The position numbers were made by a program, and so were the translations under genes. Source: Candidatus Aenigmatarchaeota archaeon (lineage in GTDB: Archaea; Aenigmatarchaeota; Aenigmatarchaeia; CG10238-14; SpSt-28). From it: DNA of 12,680 bases. Positions within the stretch are counted from its first letter, which is position 1; each line of letters starts with the position of its first letter. Of the stretch, positions 1-7,000 are shown one piece after another. The stretch lies in the NCBI GenBank assembly GCA_025058985.1, contig JANXEB010000095.1:1-12680 (forward strand). Reading direction: 5' to 3'. The notes under the pieces are model-generated. The model searched no databases. It was not told the DNA's origin and saw nothing but the letters and a program-made list of their open reading frames with translations.

Positions 1-250
1 TTAATATTGGTTTTTTAAAATGAGTAGATAAAAAACTGCACTGAGTAAAAATTCTTTTATCAAGTATAGAGTTTACAAAATCATCATAGCTTTTTCTTTC
101 AATACAAACATCTTTTGACAAAACAAAGTCACCAACTTCTAAATTCTCTTTAACTATTTTAAAACCAAACTTCTCTAGTATTAGAGCAATCTCCTCTTCT
201 CTATAATCACATACAATAGTGTTTTTACTCACTAGAAACTTTTGTTCCAT
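1..250 (-). CDS. XPF/ERCC4-family structure-specific nuclease, N-terminal part (runs off the left edge)
   Basis: The first 83 residues of a nuclease of the XPF/Mus81/ERCC4 family, which cuts branched or 3'-flap DNA in repair and fork processing. The family signature GDx(n)ERKx3D is complete: DYRE at residues 15-18, GD at 40-41, ERK at 51-53 and D57, followed by a family-like RIFTQ at 66-70. The nuclease domain begins at the very N-terminus, so there is no helicase domain in front as in euryarchaeal Hef. A short crenarchaeal-style form (nuclease plus HhH) or a lone nuclease domain is expected, but the C-terminus lies outside the window. The start is uncertain: ATG at 250 overlaps the upstream flavin-reductase-like gene by 26 bases, while an in-frame GTG at 232 overlaps it by 8 and still precedes the whole domain. 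It is probably cotranscribed with that gene. Confidence 0.85.
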   Translation of the reverse strand, partial: MEQKFLVSKNTIVCDYREEEIALILEKFGFKIVKENLEVGDFVLSKDVCIERKSYDDFVNSILDKRIFTQCSFLSTHFKKPIL

Positions 251-674
251 GAACTTCAACAACTTTACCAAATACAGGATAGTTTTCTAGAAGATTGATA
301 CTATCAACTTCTACACTTCCAATCCAAACACATTCTAAAGCCAAACTAGCTTCTTTTATTCTTGGAACTTTTACCCTTAGGCATTTTTCTTCATTCAAAC
401 CAATTTCTTTGATTTCATTTATTCCTCTAATATATTCTTTTTTACACTTCTCGATCAAATCCTCATAAATCTTAGGAATAACATTTACAACAAATTCTTT
501 CGTTTTCGTTATGTTATAATAGCATCTAGAATTATTTTTTATCGCAAGTATAACTATAAATGGTGATTTAGATAGTATTAAAAAATTATCTGTTGGATAG
601 ATATCTATACCCTCTAAAGGGTCTCTTGTAGTTATTAAAACTTGAATTTTTGGCAATATTTCTTTTATATCCAT
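225..674 (-). CDS. Flavin reductase-like, FMN-binding split-barrel protein (short form)
   Basis: A 149-residue protein resembling the flavin reductase-like (flavoredoxin/NtaB) family, which binds FMN in a split beta-barrel and transfers electrons to or from flavin. Family-like features in order are an early TTRD (15-18), a Ser-Pro pair before a hydrophobic strand (37-43), a T.EFVVN segment (58-64), and KVP.I.EA...LEC (102-115), the usual late core block, followed by FGKVVEVH (135-142). It ends about 30-40 residues earlier than many family members, so the C-terminal arm is short or missing. The downstream XPF nuclease gene overlaps its 3' end, suggesting one transcript. Nothing seen links the two functions. 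The substrate and redox partner cannot be told from sequence. Confidence 0.7.
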   Translation of the reverse strand: MDIKEILPKIQVLITTRDPLEGIDIYPTDNFLILSKSPFIVILAIKNNSRCYYNITKTKEFVVNVIPKIYEDLIEKCKKEYIRGINEIKEIGLNEEKCLRVKVPRIKEASLALECVWIGSVEVDSINLLENYPVFGKVVEVHGTKVSSE

Positions 675-702
675 AATAAATTTAAAGTATGAATTATATT
701 TG
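654..702. promoter_or_regulatory. Overlapping divergent promoter region between the flavin-reductase-like gene and trmI
   Basis: Only 14 bases separate the two divergent ATG codons (674 minus, 689 plus), so each promoter must lie inside the other gene's coding start. AT-rich TATA-like stretches sit at about the right distance for leaderless transcripts: caatattt (654-661) and tttatat (664-670) for the plus gene, and attatattt (693-701, read in reverse) for the minus gene. The placement is by eye in an AT-rich genome, so the individual boxes are tentative. Confidence 0.35.
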
Positions 703-1417
703 TTTAATAGGTAAATATGGCTGCTTCATAACAAAAAGAGGGCAGGATTTTAATTCACATCTAGGAATTATAAAAAAAGATCATTTGAAAATAGGAAAAA
801 AAGTAAAAACTCATTTAGGTTATGAGTTTTTTGTAACGAAACCTACATTAAAAGATATGATGGAAAAAGTACTGAAAAGAGTACCTCAAACGATATCGTT
901 AAAGGATTTATCTTTATTACTTGCTTTAACATCAGTAAAACGAAATTCCAGAATAGTAGATGCTGGCACTGGTTCTGGTTTTTCCTCAATATTTTTGGCG
1001 TATTTTTTAAAGCCTTGTAAGATATTTACTTATGAAATTAATAAAAAATACATAAAAATTGCAAAAGAAAATATAAAAACTTGTAATTTAGAAAAATACA
1101 TAATTGTTAAAAACAAAGACATTATAAAAGGTATTGATGAAAGAAATTTGGATTTAGTTCACTTAGATATGGAGAATAGTGAAAAAGTTATTAAACATTC
1201 CTATAAAAGTTTAAAAATAGGTGGATATTTGTGTGTATTTTCTCCTATAATAGAACAAGTTATAAAAATAAGAAAAGAAATTTCAAAATACAATTTTTCA
1301 AATGTAATAACTGTAGAAAATATTGTAAGAGAATGGCAATATGAAAAATATCTTAGACCGAAAACGACAGGAATAATGCATACAGGATTTTATACATTAG
1401 CAATGAAAACATGTTAA
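689..1417 (+). CDS. trmI: tRNA (adenine-N1)-methyltransferase, TrmI family (m1A57/m1A58)
   Basis: S-adenosylmethionine-dependent enzyme that methylates N1 of adenine in the T-loop of tRNA. Archaeal members act at A58 and often A57. The 242 residues cover the small N-terminal beta domain (about 1-50), then PT..D and RVPQ.I..KD (52-73) leading into the Rossmann domain: motif I DAGTGSG (91-97), the acidic ribose-binding TYE (114-116), the catalytic-region LD (159-160), KIGGYLCVFSP (176-186), and the family-diagnostic C-terminal RP......HTGF (223-234). The length is typical. Odd: after the conserved LD, the usual P/E-x-PW segment reads MENSE (161-165), so the proline and tryptophan next to the active site are missing. 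It is first in a five-gene operon and overlaps the next gene by 7 bases. Confidence 0.92.
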   Translation: MNYICLIGKYGCFITKRGQDFNSHLGIIKKDHLKIGKKVKTHLGYEFFVTKPTLKDMMEKVLKRVPQTISLKDLSLLLALTSVKRNSRIVDAGTGSGFSSIFLAYFLKPCKIFTYEINKKYIKIAKENIKTCNLEKYIIVKNKDIIKGIDERNLDLVHLDMENSEKVIKHSYKSLKIGGYLCVFSPIIEQVIKIRKEISKYNFSNVITVENIVREWQYEKYLRPKTTGIMHTGFYTLAMKTC

Positions 1418-2094
1418 AGGGATTTTTAATTATGGTTTTTATAACATCTCTTTTTTTAATTCCATCCGCAATGGTAATAGAGAAAGTACTTAGCGAAGAA
1501 TTTTTATCAAAACTTTTGTTTAAACCCACTTATATAGAATTAGAAAAGCAGTTGAAAGAAAGTAATGTAAGTAAAGAAAAATTTAAAGAAGTAGTTTGCT
1601 CTTTTTTGAAAGAGCTCGAGTTAAATATTCAACTAACTAATATAACTATAAAATGCGAAGAATTTAATGATTTTGATGAATTTGTATCAATAGTAGTTAA
1701 TAAATCCATTATGTATACAAAATCTTCTGAAGTGAAATGTAAAAATATTGAAGAATGTTTAAAAGAAAGAGATTTAAGGTTTCTGTTTCAAATACCGTGG
1801 AGAAAAATTAAAATTTATGCTATTATGATTTCAATTTCTTCTTTGCTACTCTTTATAATACTATCGAGAAATATGAAAGAGATAACAAGAAAAATTGGGC
1901 TTTCTTTATTATTCAACTCTTTAATAGTTCTAGTACCAATTTATTTAATCGAAAACAACATAATAAGTTTCGAACTTCCTCTACAAATGGACATTTCAGA
2001 TATATTAAGCTATTCAAAAAATGTTTTTAATCCATTTCTAATAACTGGAGCTGCAATTCTATTAACTAGCTTTATATTTAAAAAGAAAAAATAA
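1411..2094 (+). CDS. Membrane protein of unknown function with four predicted helices and an external domain
   Basis: I do not recognise this 227-residue protein. It has an N-terminal hydrophobic segment (about 4-24, signal anchor or TM1) and a charged, mostly polar region (25-133) with four cysteines (63, 82, 110, 116). Three further helices follow at about 134-152, 163-180 and 208-223, and the protein ends in a KKKK tail. If TM1 spans the membrane with the N-terminus inside, the 110-residue loop is outside the cell and the Lys tail is inside. The start overlaps trmI by 7 bases, and a KaiC-like ATPase starts 4 bases after its stop, so cotranscription is nearly certain. An alternative ATG at 1432 would cut into TM1. 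The function is unknown; a partner of the KaiC-like protein is only a guess from position. Confidence 0.8.
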   Translation: MLKGFLIMVFITSLFLIPSAMVIEKVLSEEFLSKLLFKPTYIELEKQLKESNVSKEKFKEVVCSFLKELELNIQLTNITIKCEEFNDFDEFVSIVVNKSIMYTKSSEVKCKNIEECLKERDLRFLFQIPWRKIKIYAIMISISSLLLFIILSRNMKEITRKIGLSLLFNSLIVLVPIYLIENNIISFELPLQMDISDILSYSKNVFNPFLITGAAILLTSFIFKKKK

Positions 2095-2098
2095 AATT

Positions 2099-2800
2099 AT
2101 GACAAATAGAGTAAAATCTGGTATTCCTGGACTGGATCAGTTAATAGAAGGTGGTTTTGTAGAAGGTTCTTGCATCCTATTAGCTGGTCAAACTGGTACT
2201 GGTAAAACCATATTTGGTTGTCAGTTTTTATTAGAAGGAGCTAAAAGTGGTGAAAGATGTTTCTACTTAAGCTTGGAAGAATCTCCAGAAGATATTGTTA
2301 ATGATGTAAAGAGATTTACATGGGGTAATGAGTTTCAACGTTTTGTTGAAAACAAGACAATTCAAATAGAGTTCTTAATGCCATCTGACATAAAAGAACT
2401 GAGCAGCTATATAAAAAATGTTGTGGGAAGTGGGAACATAAGAAGATTTGTTCTAGATAATCTTTCAGTCGCTATGATGGGTTGGTCTGAATCATCCCTA
2501 GAAATAGGAAAAATTAGAGCAGATGTTTTCAATCTCTTCAAAATGCTTAAGAGCAAGAAAATAACTAGTTTGATATTAGTTGAAATTCCTGAAGAAAGAA
2601 CAAGAGCTGTAAGTAGATTTGGCTTCGAGGAGTTCATAGCAGATAGCGTAATTATTCTGAACTACTTGGAATTTGGGACAGGAACATCCGTTAGAAGTTT
2701 ATTAATAAGAAAAATGAGAAGAACAAAGCATGCAGTAGACATATTTCCATTCCAAATTAGTGACGAAGGAATAAAAATATCATATTCAAAACCTATATGA
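2099..2800 (+). CDS. KaiC/RAD55-like RecA-superfamily ATPase, single domain
   Basis: A 233-residue single-domain member of the KaiC/GvpD/RAD55 group of RecA-fold ATPases, which usually form rings or filaments and often signal or regulate. It opens with the typical SGIPGLDQLIEGGF (7-20). Walker A is GQTGTGKT (30-37), the paired catalytic glutamates are at 60-61 in SLEESPEDI, and Walker B is the hydrophobic strand ending in D120 (FVLDN). A late KMRRTKH segment (205-211) matches the KaiC-family KMR motif near the subunit interface. All ATPase residues are present, so it should be active. No second KaiC domain or extra effector domain is visible. It sits between a membrane protein (4-base gap) and a METTL5-like gene (4-base overlap). 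Confidence 0.9.
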   Translation: MTNRVKSGIPGLDQLIEGGFVEGSCILLAGQTGTGKTIFGCQFLLEGAKSGERCFYLSLEESPEDIVNDVKRFTWGNEFQRFVENKTIQIEFLMPSDIKELSSYIKNVVGSGNIRRFVLDNLSVAMMGWSESSLEIGKIRADVFNLFKMLKSKKITSLILVEIPEERTRAVSRFGFEEFIADSVIILNYLEFGTGTSVRSLLIRKMRRTKHAVDIFPFQISDEGIKISYSKPI

Positions 2801-3378
2801 TAAATGAAGCTAGGTTGGCAATACTTTTAAGCTTAGTAAAGGAACATCCTTTTCCAAATTATTTTTTACAACAATACATGATTCCACCGGCAATAGCTGC
2901 TAGAATTCTTTCAATTGCAAGAAAAGATATTATTGGAAAAATTGTTTTCGATCTTGGTTGTGGTACTGGAAGATTTACCATAGGTTCTGCTCTCATTGGA
3001 GCTAAACTAGCAAAAGGATTTGATATTGATAAATATGTTTTGAACTTAGCCTTGGAAAGTGCAAAAATAATAGAGAGTAGGGTTGGTATATTAATAACCA
3101 ATGTTTGTAAATTTGAGTTGAGAAATGTTTTAGAAATTGAAGAAAAATGTGATACCGTTATACAATTCCCACCTTTAGATTATGGTATGGAATTCTTTAA
3201 AAAAGCTGTTGAAATAAGCAATGTTGTTTATAGTGTTCATCAGAACAGCAGAAAAATTTTAGAAAAATTGGAAAGTATTGATAAGATAGAAGTTATAGAA
3301 AACTTTAACTATCCTTTAGTTAGCGAAGAAAATGGTATTGTTAATAGAGGAATAATTTTAATTAAATGGAAAAAATAA
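2797..3378 (+). CDS. METTL5-like methyltransferase with a replaced NPPF catalytic motif
   Basis: A 193-residue Rossmann methyltransferase of the METTL5 group, whose eukaryotic member makes N6-methyladenosine in small-subunit rRNA with the partner TRMT112. Family features seen are LQQY...P.IAARIL (24-38; METTL5 has LEQY.T), SAM motif I FDLGCGTG (51-58), an IG.AL.GA stretch, GFDID (74-78), CDTVI (118-122) and VYSVHQNS (144-151; METTL5 has VYSLHKS). The catalytic NPPF reads FPPL (124-127), and the glycine-rich loop after it is about six residues shorter before MEFFKKA. The Asn that contacts the adenine amino group is therefore absent. SAM binding looks intact, so it may have a new substrate, be inactive, or act as a binding protein. 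It overlaps the KaiC-like gene by 4 bases through ATGA. Confidence 0.85.
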   Translation: MINEARLAILLSLVKEHPFPNYFLQQYMIPPAIAARILSIARKDIIGKIVFDLGCGTGRFTIGSALIGAKLAKGFDIDKYVLNLALESAKIIESRVGILITNVCKFELRNVLEIEEKCDTVIQFPPLDYGMEFFKKAVEISNVVYSVHQNSRKILEKLESIDKIEVIENFNYPLVSEENGIVNRGIILIKWKK

Positions 3379-4019
3379 CTATTATGGTGCTAAAATATAA
3401 AAACATTTCCATTGAATGGCTTGGTCACGATGGTTTTAAAATAATGGGTAGTAAAACCGTTTACATAGATGTTTTTAAAATAAGAGAACAAAAAGAAAAA
3501 GCAGATATACTACTAATAACACATGAACATTTCGATCATCTTAGCCTAGATGACATAAAAAAAGTAATAAAAGAACAAACAGTAATAGTAGCTCCGAAAA
3601 TATGTGAGAATAACTTGAAAAGTATTAAAAACAAAAAACTGTTTGTTTTGCCTTTCGATAAAATAGAAGTAGAAAATACAAAAATAGAAGTTTATCCATC
3701 TTATAATTTAAACAAAAAATTTCATCCAAAAGAAGATGGAAGGGTTGGTTATGTTTTGGAAATCGATAGTGTTAGAATATTTCATAGTGGTGATAGTGAT
3801 TTTATTCCAGAGTTTAAAGAATTGAAAAATATAGATGTAGCACTGTTACCAGTAAGCGGAGTTTATGTTATGGATTGGGAAGAGGCAGCTGAAGCTGCAT
3901 TAGCTATAAATCCAAAAATAGCTGTACCAATGCATTACAATTCGATAGTGGGAACTACAGAAGATGCAAAAAATTTTGCAAAAGCTCTAGAAGGAAAAAT
4001 ACAAACTTTTATTTTTTAA
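3366..4019 (+). CDS. MBL-fold metal-dependent hydrolase, UlaG/UPF0173-like
   Basis: A 217-residue metallo-beta-lactamase-fold hydrolase of the small UlaG-like type. It opens with the family's IEWLGHDGFKI (16-26), then ITHEHFDHLS (51-60) carrying the HxHxDH metal site at 53-58. FHSGDSD (139-145) supplies a further ligand region, and VPMHY (187-191) gives the late histidine. The set is complete, so two metal ions and hydrolase activity are expected; the substrate is unknown, and family members range from lactonases to nucleases. The start is uncertain: ATG at 3366 overlaps the METTL5-like gene by 13 bases, while ATG at 3384 leaves a 5-base gap and removes only six non-conserved residues. It is the last gene of the operon, and its final 11 bases overlap the 3' end of the convergent protease gene. 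Confidence 0.88.
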   Translation: MEKITIMVLKYKNISIEWLGHDGFKIMGSKTVYIDVFKIREQKEKADILLITHEHFDHLSLDDIKKVIKEQTVIVAPKICENNLKSIKNKKLFVLPFDKIEVENTKIEVYPSYNLNKKFHPKEDGRVGYVLEIDSVRIFHSGDSDFIPEFKELKNIDVALLPVSGVYVMDWEEAAEAALAINPKIAVPMHYNSIVGTTEDAKNFAKALEGKIQTFIF

Positions 4020-4026
4020 TTTTTAA
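4006..4026 (+). terminator. Candidate T-rich terminator of the trmI-to-MBL operon
   Basis: Three T-runs in a row (tttta, tttttt, ttttt) span the last codons and stop of the MBL gene and the overlap with the convergent protease gene. Archaeal transcription ends at oligo-T tracts, so this is a plausible end for the plus-strand operon. In an AT-rich genome such tracts are common, so the support is modest. Confidence 0.3.
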
Positions 4027-7000
4027 GTAAAATACGAACAAAAAAATAAAAACAAAAATAGTTATTAAAAAAATAAATATTTTTAAATCTTTTTTCTCTT
4101 TACAATCAAAACTTTTGATGACTTCGACACAAGTAAAATTTGTAATTGGTCCGCAATCATAAATTTTACGAATGCATTTTGAAAGATCTACAACTTCTTT
4201 TGGACAATTACATTTAACATTTTTCTCTCCTACTATTAAAAACAAACTAAAACTACTTAAATAACTTTCAAAGTATATATTATGTTCATCTTCATTATAA
4301 ATCTTGGTTTCTATCTCTTCAATACCTTTATCAACTACTTTATAAAGTTTAATTGAAGACTTGTTTATATCATTATCAAACACCCATTTTAATGGAACAA
4401 AAAATTTTATAGTTAAATTTTTTATTTTTGTTATATTCGTATCTATTTTAAAAGATCTAAAAATAATTTTATCCAAGTCGAAGCTATAGTTTGTTTCATA
4501 TAACTTTAAAAAAGAATTTTTTACTTCATCAACTGTTATAAACTTTATTACTATACCAGCTATTTCAGTCTCAAAACTTTTGTTTTTTTGCAAATAACGA
4601 AACAATATATAATTATCAAAATAACTTATATTTTCAGTTAAGTTTTCTTCACTTACGTAGTTTTCATATTTTTGCTCTTTATCCTTAGTTGTTTGAATAT
4701 AACAACTAACCAAATCTATTCTTTGCTGACAAAGATAATCTGTACTTTCATCACAAACGTAATAGATTTTTTCCATCGTTCTGTTAGTACATTGACCAAA
4801 AGATTCAGAAGGACAAATGGGACAAACTCCAAAAAATAAAGTTGAGTATGAAAAAGTATAATTTTCTAACTCATCCGAATAAAAAGACGTTACATTATAT
4901 TTAAACCCTTCTAAAAATTCTCTAGCACTTAAGATTTTAGTTATAAAGCTAGCATTTCTTTCAATTAAACTGCCGTTAATTTCTAACCTTAAGTTTTTAT
5001 TAGTATTAATAATAGCTGTTATATTTAGAACATCATTTTTTTCCAATGTTAAGTTTTTTTGCTTACCATTCAAATAAAGTTGTAGCAAAACATTAAACTT
5101 TTTTACAGTATAATTGAAAAATTCAGTAAAGTTATAAAAACCACTAGTATCGTTAAAATGCCATCTAAAGAAAACAATGCTTCCAGCAGAATTATTTTTT
5201 CCACCAACTATGAAATAGTAAACATTATTATCTTTAAAAGCAGTATAATTTTTAAAGCTCTTAGTAAAGTTTATCTCTATCCAGACTTTATCAACATTTA
5301 CATTATCAAAAACACTTATATTCAAATAAATATCTCTCTCATAAATAGCTTCGCTAATGTTAACAAAAGTATAATAAGGTGGTTCGTTATCTATTTTTAC
5401 AAAAGTTTCTACATAACTTTCTTTTCCATAAGAGTCATTAACGTAAATTCTAAAAGCTATTACAGAACCAAATTCCAAAGAAGAATTTCTCCAAGTAAAG
5501 TTTATCCATTCTTCTATATTATTGTTTAAATTTATTGTAGTATAATTAACCCATTCACCAGTTTCATTAGTTGAAAAAATAGCAGAAGATAAACCATCTA
5601 AATCAATCCATTTACTGAAGATAAGTAAAAAATCTCCAACACCTATAAAAGTAGAATTCTTTCCTATTATTAAATTTCTTGGTGGCAAAGAAACTTTAAA
5701 AGATACATTTGAAAAATTAATATTGCCAGCAGTGTCATTTGAAAATAGCACAAAAAAATACTCGTTTTCGGGTAGTTGTAGTGTAAAGTTCGAACAATCT
5801 TTGATGTAAGTAACTTCATTGTTTAAAATATACCAACATCTATCTAAGTTATTTTCAATTATAGTAAAATTAAAATTTATTAAAGAGTGATTATAAATAG
5901 TTCCGTTTATTGGAGTTATCAAACTTACAATTGGTTTAGTCGTATCTATAGTAAAAAATACAGATTTCTCATCAAAATCAATGATAAAAGTAGCATTATA
6001 ATAACCATCTGTTAAAAAAGAAAAATTGTAATAGTTATATAATGTTTCATTAATCAATAAATATTCTTCATCATTAACAAAAAGTTTTATATTATCAACA
6101 ATTTCATCTAACGTTATGTTGAAAAATATTGTACTAATATTGTAACTTTTATTTCGAGGGGATTTTACGGAAGAATTTACCACGAAAGGTAAATTAGAAA
6201 CTAAATAGTAGTTTTCACTAGCGTTAGTGGTTATTCTAACTTCATAATAGTTTTTACTCAAACCTTCTAAATACAATTGTTTAACATTATCATTACTATC
6301 TATTTGATAATTTAAAAAACTTAGATTTATATTAGCGTTTCCTAACCAATTTAAAGTTATCTTAACTTTTGAATCATTTTTTAAAGATCTTACTATAAAG
6401 GTTTTGTTTGTATTATTAATTCTGAAAAAGCTTCTATTAACTAGTTTTAGTGCTTCATAAGCATTTATCAAGCCGGAGCCATATGTATTATTTCTTTCAA
6501 TCCCATCTGTTGCTGTTAGAATTATAGATTTTACCAATAATGGATTTGGAAATTCTTTAAAAACTCTATAAAACATTTCATAAACTAAAGCAGCTATTCC
6601 TGTAATAAATGGTGTAGATATGCTAGTACCAGATGCTATCTCAAATTCATTATTCAAATAAGTAGAGTTGACATTTTTTCCGACAGCTACCAAATCCGGT
6701 TTTACTCTATTATCAGAAGTAGGTCCTCTAGAACTAAAAGTTGTTATCATCCCATTTCTATCTACTGCGCCAACAGCTATCGTAGATCTTGCACAAGCTG
6801 GAGAAGCTATGGTATTGCTATTTGGACCAGAATTGCCAGCTGCTGCAATGAATAAAACATTTTTTGTTTTAGTTAACTCATCAACTATATTATCTATTGG
6901 TAAATAATAACAGTCTTCAACAGAACCTAAGCTTAAGGAAATTATTTGAGCCCCTTTTTCTACAGAAAAATTTATACCTTTTATAACATCAATCAAACTA

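Noticed and set aside
2859..3101. An 80-codon minus-strand open frame opposite the METTL5-like gene
   Set aside because: It is the complement of conserved SAM-binding sequence and has no independent support.
5158..5529. A 123-codon open frame on the plus strand inside the protease gene
   Set aside because: It is antisense to the Ig-like region of a clearly real gene, and its translation is a low-complexity Ile/Asn/Ser/Tyr run with no motif, as expected from the complement of AT-rich codons.
6668..6907. A 79-codon open frame on the plus strand opposite the subtilisin catalytic domain
   Set aside because: It mirrors the conserved S8 coding sequence (oxyanion Asn region), with no upstream promoter and no recognisable product.
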